Positions 15,534 to 22,585 of a stretch of DNA of 64,000 nucleotides are shown here, in pieces. The DNA comes from Pseudomonas entomophila (GTDB taxonomy: Bacteria; Pseudomonadota; Gammaproteobacteria; Pseudomonadales; Pseudomonadaceae): NCBI RefSeq assembly GCF_029193575.1, contig NZ_JARGCS010000044.1, positions 62,001 to 126,000 of the forward strand. Direction: 5' to 3'. Each line of letters starts with the position of its first letter. Positions within the stretch are counted from its first letter, which is position 1. A program made the translations under genes and the position numbers. A model generated the notes under the pieces. The model searched no databases, had not been told where the DNA came from, and saw only the letters and a list, made by a program, of their open reading frames with translations.

Positions 15534-16772
15534 TCAGCCCGGCTGCGCCACCAACCGATTGCTCACGCTACGCCCCAGCACCAGCACCGTGGCGAACCCG
15601 CAGCCCACCAGCGCCGTGGCCAGGCTCAACAGCACCGAGCTGCCCAACTGGTCGACGATGCGCCCGCCAAAGAACGAACCCAACGCGATGATCACCTGGA
15701 ACATCGCCACGAACAGCGGCATGCCGCGCTCGACATCCTTGGGCGCCACCACGAACATCCACACACTGGCGCACGCCGGGAACGCGCCGAAAGCGAAGCC
15801 CCACAGCGCGATCAGCATCGCCGCGCCGACCAGGCTGGTGGCGAAGTACGGGAACAGGGCCGTGCTGACACCGATCAACAGCGCCACCAGCAACAGCGTG
15901 TAGCGCACGCTGCGGTTGGCCGCGAACCCGGCAAAGATATTGCCCACCACCCCGGCCGAACCATAGAGCAGCAACAGCGAGCCAATGGTCGGCCCATCGA
16001 ACCCGGCGCTTTGTTTGAAGAACGGCGCCACGTAGGTGTACGCGGCAAAGTGCGCCAGCCCGATCAGCAGCACCGCGATCAGCCCCACCCGCGCTTGCGG
16101 GTTGATGAACAACGCTGGCAGGTCACTGACGCGAATGGCCTTGTCCGGGTTCAGCCGCGGCAGCAGGAACACCTGCGCCAGCAGCACCGGCACGCCCACC
16201 AGCGCGGTGACCAGGAAGGTCATGCGCCAGCCCATCAGGCCACTCAGCCACGTGCCCACGGGCACCCCGAGCACGGTGGCCAGCGTCACCCCGACCATGA
16301 TGATCGACGTGGCCTGCGCGACGCCCACCCCCTTGGGCGCCAGGCGCCCGCTCAAGGCAATCGCCGTTGCCCAGAAGCCACCGATGCTGATGCCCAGCAG
16401 CACGCGGCCGACCAGCAGCACGTTAAAGTCGCTGGCGTAGGCCACCATCGAGTTGGCGATGATCATGATCAGCGTCAGGCCGATCAACAGGTAGCGGCGG
16501 TCCATCGCGCCGATGCCCACCGACAGCAACGGCGCCGCGAGCGCGGCCATGATGCCGGGCAGGGTGACCATCAGGCCGGCCTGCCCGGCGCTGATGCCCA
16601 GGTCGCTGGCGACATCGTTGAGGACGCCGACCGGGAGGAATTCGCTGGTCACCAGGGCGAAGGCGCCCACCGCGACCGAGAGAATCGCCAGCCACTGCTG
16701 CTTGACGCTTTGCTGGCTATGTTCAGGGAGGCCGCTGGGGGCCTGGTCGATGCTTGGCATGCTGGGTTCCAT
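15534..16772 (-). CDS. MFS drug/metabolite exporter, DHA1 family
   Basis: The 412-residue protein has 12 predicted transmembrane helices after a polar N-terminus and matches the DHA1 group containing arabinose, purine-nucleoside and chloramphenicol exporters (VGAFALVTSEFLPVGVLNDV at helix 1; GRVLLGISIGGFWATAIALS and the helix-5 motif GVPVGTWLSGLMGWR). It would export small molecules by proton antiport at the inner membrane. The substrate is not readable. ATG 16772 was used, though MPSIDQ at 16760 has a slightly better GGAA ribosome site. It is not linked to a regulator; it converges with the T3S operon. Confidence 0.85.
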   Translation of the reverse strand: MEPSMPSIDQAPSGLPEHSQQSVKQQWLAILSVAVGAFALVTSEFLPVGVLNDVASDLGISAGQAGLMVTLPGIMAALAAPLLSVGIGAMDRRYLLIGLTLIMIIANSMVAYASDFNVLLVGRVLLGISIGGFWATAIALSGRLAPKGVGVAQATSIIMVGVTLATVLGVPVGTWLSGLMGWRMTFLVTALVGVPVLLAQVFLLPRLNPDKAIRVSDLPALFINPQARVGLIAVLLIGLAHFAAYTYVAPFFKQSAGFDGPTIGSLLLLYGSAGVVGNIFAGFAANRSVRYTLLLVALLIGVSTALFPYFATSLVGAAMLIALWGFAFGAFPACASVWMFVVAPKDVERGMPLFVAMFQVIIALGSFFGGRIVDQLGSSVLLSLATALVGCGFATVLVLGRSVSNRLVAQPG

Positions 16773-16935
16773 AGAGGGAGGTCGCCTGCGGGCAGGCGGG
16801 GAGAGCGGGGGATTGGGGGCGATTATAGGGGGCGGGTTTGCTAGGCAAATAGGCGGGCCGTTCGATAGTAATCATCGATGTGATCGATGAAAGGTGCTCG
16901 ATAGAGCGTCTGGCATTGATATGTGCATTGGCGTC

Positions 16936-17112
16936 ATCGCGGGGCACAGGTACCCCACTGTCCATGAGAACAGCGGTGAACCTGTGTGTGGGCTTGCCCC
17001 GCGATAGGGCCCTACCTGCCAGCCCATTCTCTGAGGCATGAGGTTGTTATTGAGGGCCTCATGGCGGGACAAGCCCGTTCCTACAGGTACCGCGCCGTCC
17101 ATGAATACCGTG
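16936..17112. repeat. Cluster of P. putida-type REP palindromes
   Basis: ATCGCGGGGCA at 16936-16946 pairs with TGCCCCGCGAT at 16995-17005, and a third unit (GCGGGACAAGCCCG...CTACAGG) lies near 17060-17090. This fills most of the 349-bp gap between the MFS gene and the DUF4225 cassette. No gene is seen in the gap. Confidence 0.75.
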
Positions 17113-17121
17113 GTGCGCCTG

Positions 17122-17430
17122 TTATTTTTTGCCGTTGAACCACTTGCGAGGCCGCCATTGCACAGGCATCGCATAGCAGTGCAACAACATCGCGGCGATG
17201 CATATCCAGATGACCGAGGTGTGGTCGTAGAGAAGGCTTGGGTAATGGCCGAAAAATAGCAGGTGCTCAGTTTCTGCATACCGCAAGTAGTAGGTCAGGA
17301 AGAACACGTTGTAGGCGAGGGCTCCTGAAAATCCCAGGAAGGAGAACCGCTCTCCCGATAGCTTGGTTCGAAGAAAATAGGCGAGTGAGACCGAGGTGGT
17401 CACACCTAGAAGGAAAAGGAAATAGGTCAC
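17122..17430 (-). CDS. Small membrane protein, candidate immunity protein for the DUF4225 protein
   Basis: This 102-residue protein has about three transmembrane segments (around residues 3-20, 31-50 and 70-88) and a basic tail RPRKWFNGKK. Its start overlaps the stop of the DUF4225 gene by 4 bp, so the two are co-translated. No family was recognised. A small polytopic protein encoded right after a possible membrane-active effector fits the pattern of immunity proteins to pore formers. Base composition is clearly more AT-rich than in flanking genes, suggesting transfer. Confidence 0.7.
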   Translation of the reverse strand: MTYFLFLLGVTTSVSLAYFLRTKLSGERFSFLGFSGALAYNVFFLTYYLRYAETEHLLFFGHYPSLLYDHTSVIWICIAAMLLHCYAMPVQWRPRKWFNGKK

Positions 17431-18140
17431 TTGTTTAGCTCTACGTAGACTTGCTCCCCTGTCATCATGTCGATGCCTATCTCGAACACCAAGGGACCCG
17501 TACCCATTACCTTATGAGCGCGAACCTTATCCGCTTCTAGGTACCTGAATAGACGCCACGCCCCAGGCTTGAGCACCAGACGAAACAGTCCATAAATAGA
17601 AAGACCCAGGTCACCAACACCATAGGCCACGTTTCCTTGAGCGTGTGTGCCACCCGCGAATGCCGACAACTGTTGATATCCCTCTCGAACAGGACCGGTG
17701 CTGTCATTGCGGCCGAGGGCGATATTTCGACCGTTCTCGTACATGTTATTCAGACCATGCAACATCATAGGTAGCCCTGCTAAGCCACAGGCAACACCCG
17801 CAGTCATTTGACAAACTGCAACCCCTGTGCCGACCTGAAGGGCGCCCGAGGTAAATCCGGCAATGAGACGAAGGTACTCAATAACCTGTTGCCCCAGAGC
17901 AATACGCTCAGCCTGAATGGCTGCCATGCCCTCGGCAGGTGTTTTAGCGCCATGTTGAACCTCATCCACGATCGTTTTGCCTACATACGCCACTTCCTGT
18001 GTGAACTGCATGCGCAGTACATCATCATCCACGTAGCGTGCGCCGATTTCACATGCATAGTGCGTAAGCTCCGCCGCAGCATGACTGACTTCCCAGAAGT
18101 CCGCGTTGCTGGGGGAGTGGAGTTTGTTCGAGCTATTCAT
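17427..18140 (-). CDS. DUF4225-type protein, candidate type VI effector
   Basis: From ATG 18140 (MNSSNKLHSP) the product is 237 residues and matches the DUF4225 family as I recall it, including LPMMLHGLNNMYENGRN, a QGNVAYGVGDLGLSIYGLFR block and RLVLKPGAWRLFRY. A central hydrophobic, Gly-rich stretch (about residues 85-130) could insert in membranes. It overlaps the upstream hcp-like gene by 8 bp and the downstream small membrane gene by 4 bp. Family function is not established to my knowledge; an antibacterial role delivered with Hcp is inference from the context. A longer reading to 18230 would run into hcp and was not used. Confidence 0.72.
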   Translation of the reverse strand: MNSSNKLHSPSNADFWEVSHAAAELTHYACEIGARYVDDDVLRMQFTQEVAYVGKTIVDEVQHGAKTPAEGMAAIQAERIALGQQVIEYLRLIAGFTSGALQVGTGVAVCQMTAGVACGLAGLPMMLHGLNNMYENGRNIALGRNDSTGPVREGYQQLSAFAGGTHAQGNVAYGVGDLGLSIYGLFRLVLKPGAWRLFRYLEADKVRAHKVMGTGPLVFEIGIDMMTGEQVYVELNK

Positions 18141-18618
18141 AATCCCCCCACGAGGCGTAGCCACTTGTACCGGAGATGTGATGGTGCCAATCGATATCGC
18201 TGTAGCGGATAGCCAGGTATTCCTGAGCATCTTGTCCGTTCATGTAGATGGAGTGAGGCATTTCCAACCTCTGATCGACGATCAGTCCCCCTGCAAGGCG
18301 CATGCTGAAATACCGCTCATGCCTTCCAGTACGGTTGATGCGATAGAAGTTTATTTCACACTTGAGCAGTTCGCGGGAATTAAGGGCTGCTGCCAGAAGT
18401 GGCGTGGCCTTGTCGATATGCTTGGTAATCAGTATCGGGCGATGTGTTATTCGTTGGGTATTGCCAGGATTGGAGAGGTTGTGGCTGAAGGCTAGTACCA
18501 TGATTTCATCCAGGTGGTCGCTCTGACAGCGATTGCCCATGGACTCTTCCGTGGAGCAGCCGGCTGATATCAGCCCTTGGCGAGCACCCGTTATCGATAT
18601 GTAGCCATGATAGGACAT
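18133..18618 (-). CDS. hcp: Hcp-family type VI secretion tube protein (orphan copy)
   Basis: The 161-residue protein starts MSYHGYISITGARQGLISAG and continues STEESMGNRCQSDHLDEIMV, which are Hcp/TssD hallmarks, with a further beta-rich region RHERYFSMRLAGGLIVDQRL. Hcp hexamers form the tube of the type VI machine, and orphan hcp genes often carry an effector gene behind them. No other tss genes occur here, so the machine must be encoded elsewhere. The C-terminal part (about 130-161, YLAIRYSDIDWHHHISGTSG) agrees with Hcp ends. The set is AT-richer than its surroundings. Confidence 0.85.
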   Translation of the reverse strand: MSYHGYISITGARQGLISAGCSTEESMGNRCQSDHLDEIMVLAFSHNLSNPGNTQRITHRPILITKHIDKATPLLAAALNSRELLKCEINFYRINRTGRHERYFSMRLAGGLIVDQRLEMPHSIYMNGQDAQEYLAIRYSDIDWHHHISGTSGYASWGDYE

Positions 18619-18788
18619 GGTGTGAGCTCTCTGTAAGCGAAGCTCGCAGCTATATAGGGTGTTCGTGTTTTTGTATGTCAGACGTGTCTGAAATTAAATG
18701 CTGGGGATCGACTTGGAGATGGGTTGTAGGGGGTGGATCAATTGCTGGCCGCTACAGGCGCACCGCTATTCATGAAAACGGCGTTACA

Positions 18789-18832
18789 CCTGTGGGAGCG
18801 GGCTTGCCCCGCGATCACGGGCAACGCCCGTG
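18789..18832. repeat. REP element upstream of hcp
   Basis: CCTGTGGGAGCGGGCTTGCCC followed by CGCGATCACGGGCAACGCCCGTG: a P. putida REP unit plus a small CGGGC/GCCCG hairpin. It lies in the 242-bp gap between hcp and the hydrolase gene. Nothing else is apparent in that gap. Confidence 0.7.
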
Positions 18833-18860
18833 CCATGCACCGCGTTGTCTATCAGTGGGT

Positions 18861-19892
18861 TCAACCCTCACCCGACACCTGCGCCAAAAAACCTGCAATC
18901 AATGTCGCCACCTGCTGTTGAATCAATTCCCGCGAACGGCCGCCGTCACCATCCCCGCAGATGATGCCGTCACCTGGCACGGCCTCTTCAAGCACCGCCA
19001 CCGCACCCGGTTTGCACACCGCCATGAAGCTGAAATGGCTGGCGTCACTGATTTCGACGTAGCGGCTGGACGCTTTCGGCAGGCGTTCGGCCAGGTTGGC
19101 GGACTCCAACCGAGCGGGCAGTTCCTGTGACGGCACCCCGGCGGCGATCACCAACGCGGGCACCGGCAGCGCCGCAAGGCTTTCATCCGTCAGCCCGCGC
19201 GACAGCCCCAGGTCCAGGGTGACCACCGCGGTTACCCGCTTATCACGCAGGTCGGCGGCCAGCCCTGAGGTATTGGCGGGGTTCATCCGCTGGTAGACGC
19301 TGCAACTGGACAACTGCGGGTGGGCTTTGCAGTCACGGGCGAAGCGGTCTGGGTCGAACCGCGCACCGGCGAGCTCCATGGCGGTCCAGCCGCCGAGTGA
19401 GTGGCCCACCACGGCAATTCGGCGTGGCGCGACCTGGCCGAATTTCTCCGGTTGCAGGGTGACCGCTTCGATGGCCCGGCTCAGGTCGACCGGCCGTTGC
19501 CACAACTGCGCTGCGGCGTGTGGGCTGCGGTCACGGCTGGTGCTGCCAGGATGATTGACGGCCGCCACGATGTAACCCTTGTGCGCCAGCGCGCTGGCAA
19601 GCCAAGCCTGGTTGCCCCAGTTGCCACCGAAACCGTGGGACAGCACGACCAAGGGGTGTTCGCCTGCTGCTGGTGGTGTGTCACGAACCGCAGATGCACC
19701 TACGAACACCACGGAGTCGGCAATCAATTGTGGGGCCGCGCGGGTGGCGCTGGGGTACCAGACGACCATCTCCAGGGCGCGGTCATTATGCGGGTCGGGC
19801 AGGGTGGCGGACTGGAAGCCGATAGGGTGGTCGTCGGCCAGTGCGCTGGCACTCAGGCAGAGCAGAACGAGCGCGGCGAAAGCGGTTTTCAT
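18861..19892 (-). CDS. Secreted alpha/beta hydrolase (dienelactone hydrolase / PAF-acetylhydrolase-like)
   Basis: The 343-residue protein has a signal peptide (about 1-19, ASALA) and an alpha/beta hydrolase core: oxyanion segment LVVLSHGFGGNWGNQ, nucleophile elbow GHSLGG (Ser165) and a late His in SDASHFSF. It resembles periplasmic or exported esterases annotated as dienelactone-hydrolase-like. The natural ester is unknown. It stands alone between two AT-rich patches, and a short gap of 132 bp to the next gene on the same strand makes an operon uncertain. Confidence 0.82.
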   Translation of the reverse strand: MKTAFAALVLLCLSASALADDHPIGFQSATLPDPHNDRALEMVVWYPSATRAAPQLIADSVVFVGASAVRDTPPAAGEHPLVVLSHGFGGNWGNQAWLASALAHKGYIVAAVNHPGSTSRDRSPHAAAQLWQRPVDLSRAIEAVTLQPEKFGQVAPRRIAVVGHSLGGWTAMELAGARFDPDRFARDCKAHPQLSSCSVYQRMNPANTSGLAADLRDKRVTAVVTLDLGLSRGLTDESLAALPVPALVIAAGVPSQELPARLESANLAERLPKASSRYVEISDASHFSFMAVCKPGAVAVLEEAVPGDGIICGDGDGGRSRELIQQQVATLIAGFLAQVSGEG

Positions 19893-20024
19893 CGTGGTTA
19901 TCTTCCTTGAATAGATAAACGTATCGCGATGTGCGAGGGCAGGTTGCGCGGCCTTTCTTGTATAGGGCTAACGTACGCTGAGAAACCAACAAGCGTGAGG
20001 ACTTGCTCTCCCGCTTCCTTCGCG

Positions 20025-20573
20025 TCAGTGGCTCTCATTGATCGGCGCGCTTGCGCTATCGACCTGAACGGACGCGAGAAAAAGCTCGCTCTCCCGGTTG
20101 GAGCGCAGGCGAACGACGCGGCATGTCGGCGGTGCTGTCGCCAAGAGCTGCTCCAGCTTGTCGCGTGCCGATGTTCGGGTCTTCCACATGAAGCTGAAAA
20201 ACTCGGGAAGGTTGCCAATCAGCTCTGGACAGTGCTCTGGAAGGTCAGGACGGGTACGGCCTCGCTGGGTCAGCGTTCTGCACAGCACGCGCCAGAACCG
20301 AAGCATTGACGAGCGATCGATCCATATCAATAGGTCTGCCCGGGCGATGCGGTTGTCCCATGTGGTCGAGTGGCCACCTTCGAATATCCACTGCTCACGC
20401 GCTTCGACTTCGTGGCAAAGACGCGTTTTTTCGTCCCGGCTACGCTCTACCCACCCAGGCTGCCAATGAATGGTGTCGATGTGGACGACCGGTAGGCCTG
20501 TACGCTCGCCCAACTGGCGAGCCAGGGTACTTTTCCCTGACCCAGGTTGCCCGACGATCATGACCCGTTGCAT
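20025..20573 (-). CDS. P-loop nucleotide kinase-like protein (FlaR/adenylate-kinase-related)
   Basis: ATG 20573 (MQRVMIVGQPGSGKST) has a strong AAGGAG ribosome site 8 nt upstream, so a longer reading to 20603 was not used. The 182-residue product has Walker A GQPGSGKS (residues 8-15), then VVHIDTIHWQPGW and EGGHSTTWDNRIARADLLIWID, as in the small kinase-like proteins annotated as DNA topology modulation (FlaR) or adenylate kinase related. Substrate and role are unknown. It is cytoplasmic. Confidence 0.8.
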   Translation of the reverse strand: MQRVMIVGQPGSGKSTLARQLGERTGLPVVHIDTIHWQPGWVERSRDEKTRLCHEVEAREQWIFEGGHSTTWDNRIARADLLIWIDRSSMLRFWRVLCRTLTQRGRTRPDLPEHCPELIGNLPEFFSFMWKTRTSARDKLEQLLATAPPTCRVVRLRSNRESELFLASVQVDSASAPINESH

Positions 20574-20615
20574 CAAAAGCTCCTTCTTTCTGTGCCAAAG
20601 CAACGCGTGGCGCGA

Positions 20616-20777
20616 TCAGTTCACCAGAGGCAGGGTTTCATCCACGCTGGCCTGCTCAGCCAGTTTCAAGCGCTCCGCCTTGCAGATGTACTTGGGCTTG
20701 TTTTTAGGCGCCAGCTTGGCGCTTGCCTTTTTGGCGTGGGCTTTCAACAGTTGGTTGATTTTCTTGCGGCGGTTCAT
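20616..20777 (-). CDS. DUF2986 small basic protein
   Basis: Starting at MNRRKKINQLLKAHAKKA (ATG 20777) the protein has 53 residues, is very basic and matches the DUF2986 family (NRRKKIN...KAKKA..KL....KP.YI.KAERAKL). The family is widespread in gamma-proteobacteria with no assigned function; the charge would suit nucleic-acid or ribosome contact. A longer start at 20819 adds non-conserved residues. Confidence 0.75.
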   Translation of the reverse strand: MNRRKKINQLLKAHAKKASAKLAPKNKPKYICKAERLKLAEQASVDETLPLVN

Positions 20778-20971
20778 GCTTTCGCTTCCAGTGGACGGGG
20801 TCATGGCGATGTGCTGCAAAGGTCCAGTCGGCGCGAACAGTACAGTAATCCCCGGTCGTTTTGGCAGGATTCTGTAGACGCGGGCTCACCCCGCGATCAC
20901 CGGCAACGCCCGTGAAGTTCATCACGTTGCCTGCCTCCCTTCTACTGCATTGCAAACCGCCTCCATCTCCC

Positions 20972-20993
20972 TATAATTGCGATCAATTCTTAT
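20972..20993. promoter_or_regulatory. Possible Fur box before the ECF sigma gene
   Basis: TATAATTGCGATCAATTCTTAT shows AATTG/CAATT symmetry and matches about 10 of 19 positions of the Fur consensus by eye. It lies 28 bp before the sigma-factor start, where Fur normally represses iron-starvation sigma genes. The match is weak. Confidence 0.4.
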
Positions 20994-21020
20994 CCGCACC
21001 TCATCATCAGGAAGATCCAG

Positions 21021-21548
21021 GTGTCCTACCCTCAGCCGCCCGCGTCCTCCCCCCATGACGACATGCACGCCCTGTATCGTGACCACAGCCAATGGCTGCA
21101 AGGCTGGGTGCGCAGGCGCCTGGGTGATGCGGACCGAGCGGCCGATATCACCCAGGATACTTTCCTGCGCCTGCTCAGCAGCGCGCTGCGCCAGCCCTTG
21201 GCGGAGCCACGCAGCTTCCTGGCCACGGTGGCCCGGCGGGTGATGATCGACCAACTGCGCCGGCGCAACCTGGAGCAGGCGTACCTGGAGTTCCTGGCCA
21301 GCCAGCCGTTGCTCGAGGAGTGCTCCCCCGAGCAACGCCTGCTGATGCTGGAAACCTTGATGCAACTGAACACCATGCTCGACGGGCTGGGCCAGAAGGT
21401 GCGCGACACCTTCCTGTACGTGCAACTCGATGGTCTGACTTACCCAGAGGTCGCGCAGCGCCTCGGTGTGTCGGTCAGTTCCGTGACCAAGTACATGGCC
21501 AAGGCGACCGAGCGTTGCCTGTTGTTCGCGTTCGATGCGCAACTATGA
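21021..21548 (+). CDS. ECF sigma factor of FecI type (iron-starvation)
   Basis: The 175-residue protein has sigma region 2 (about 15-80, LYRDHSQWLQGWVRRRLGD, AADITQDTFLRLL) and region 4 (about 115-170, LDGLTYPEVAQRLGVSVSSV with TKYMAKA). It directs RNA polymerase to the receptor promoter downstream when the FecR-like protein releases it. It overlaps fecR by 4 bp (ATGA) and is followed by a TonB receptor, the standard cell-surface-signalling order. A possible Fur box precedes it. Confidence 0.92.
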   Translation: MSYPQPPASSPHDDMHALYRDHSQWLQGWVRRRLGDADRAADITQDTFLRLLSSALRQPLAEPRSFLATVARRVMIDQLRRRNLEQAYLEFLASQPLLEECSPEQRLLMLETLMQLNTMLDGLGQKVRDTFLYVQLDGLTYPEVAQRLGVSVSSVTKYMAKATERCLLFAFDAQL

Positions 21549-22486
21549 ACCCCTCCGAGCAACGCCAGGCCCTGCGTGAGGCGGCGCAATGGCATGCGCG
21601 CTTGCACGCGGCGCCCGACTGCGCGCAGCAGCGCTTGCAGTGGCAAGCCTGGCTCGAACAATCCCCCCTGCACGGCTGGGCCTGGGCGCGCCTGGAGCAG
21701 TTGCAGGCCGGCCTTGCCGGCGTACCCGGCCCGCTGGCCCGGCATACCCTCGCTGCCGGGCAGCTCGGGCCGGGGCGGCGCACGGTGCTCAAGGGCCTGG
21801 TGCTCGGCCTGGGGGTAGCGGGGGTGGCCTGGACGGGCTACCACGACTCGCCGCGCTGGCTCGCCGATGCGCGCACCGCGAAGGGCGAACGCCGCAGCCT
21901 GCAACTGGATGACGGCACGCGCCTGACGCTCAATACGGCCTCCGCCGTGGATATCCGCTACAGCGCGGCGCAGCGCCTGATCGTGCTGGTCGAAGGCGAA
22001 ATCGCCGTTCACACCGCCCCCGACCCACGCCCGCTTCGGGTGCGCACGGTGCATGGCGACATGCGTGCCTTGGGGACTCATTTCACGGTGCGGCTGCTGG
22101 ACGAGCGCACCGAGCTGACAGTCATAGAGCACGCCGTCGCGGTGCGCAACGCTGCCAGCGAGCGTGAGGTGCGGGTCGACGCCGGCATGGCCCTGGCCTT
22201 CGACAATGGCCCGCTGGCCGCGCCACGCCCGGACGACCTGGCCCGCACGGCGTGGCGCGAAGGGCGCCTGGTGCTCGACGGCTGGCCGCTGCGCCGCGCC
22301 CTGGTGGAATTGCAGCGCTACCGTCCCGGCGTGCTGAGCTGCAGCGACGAAGTGGCCGGGCTGCGCCTGGCGGGGGTGTTCCCCTTGGACGACACCGACC
22401 GCGCCCTGGTGGCGATCGCCGAGGCGCTACAGCTCAAGGTCCACAGGTTCACACGCTTGTGGGTCAGGTTCACTGCCGCCACGTAA
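21545..22486 (+). CDS. FecR-like transmembrane sigma regulator
   Basis: The 313-residue protein has an N-terminal cytoplasmic DUF4880 helix bundle (about 5-70, REAAQWHARLHAAP, WLEQSPLHGWAWARLEQLQ), one transmembrane helix (about 80-100, VLKGLVLGLGVAGVAWTG) and a periplasmic FecR domain (about 115-305, LQLDDGTRLTLNTASAVDI, VRTVHGDMRALGTHFTVR). It passes the ligand signal from the receptor's STN domain to the sigma factor. It is coupled to the sigma gene by a 4-bp overlap. The C-terminal end carries a second small STN-like stretch, which is normal. Confidence 0.92.
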   Translation: MNPSEQRQALREAAQWHARLHAAPDCAQQRLQWQAWLEQSPLHGWAWARLEQLQAGLAGVPGPLARHTLAAGQLGPGRRTVLKGLVLGLGVAGVAWTGYHDSPRWLADARTAKGERRSLQLDDGTRLTLNTASAVDIRYSAAQRLIVLVEGEIAVHTAPDPRPLRVRTVHGDMRALGTHFTVRLLDERTELTVIEHAVAVRNAASEREVRVDAGMALAFDNGPLAAPRPDDLARTAWREGRLVLDGWPLRRALVELQRYRPGVLSCSDEVAGLRLAGVFPLDDTDRALVAIAEALQLKVHRFTRLWVRFTAAT

Positions 22487-22497
22487 TAGGGGTAGGT

Positions 22498-22521
22498 GAA
22501 AAAATTCGCATTTGCATTGTC
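22498..22521 (+). promoter_or_regulatory. FecI-type ECF promoter before the TonB receptor
   Basis: GAAAAAATTC at 22498 is followed by ATTGTC at 22516-22521. The arrangement (A-rich -35 with AATTC, ATTT, then GTC) resembles the E. coli fecA promoter as I remember it. It lies 64 bp before the receptor start and right after fecR, so it most likely binds the sigma factor encoded at 21021. Confidence 0.6.
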
Positions 22522-22585
22522 GGATTGGCCGTGCTCGTTCGAGCTCTCCTGCAAACCGCCCAAACAGGCATTTGAAGGAGCTGTC

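Noticed and set aside
16936..17112. CRISPR-like repeat array
   Set aside because: The units are inverted REP palindromes with irregular spacing, and no cas gene is present.
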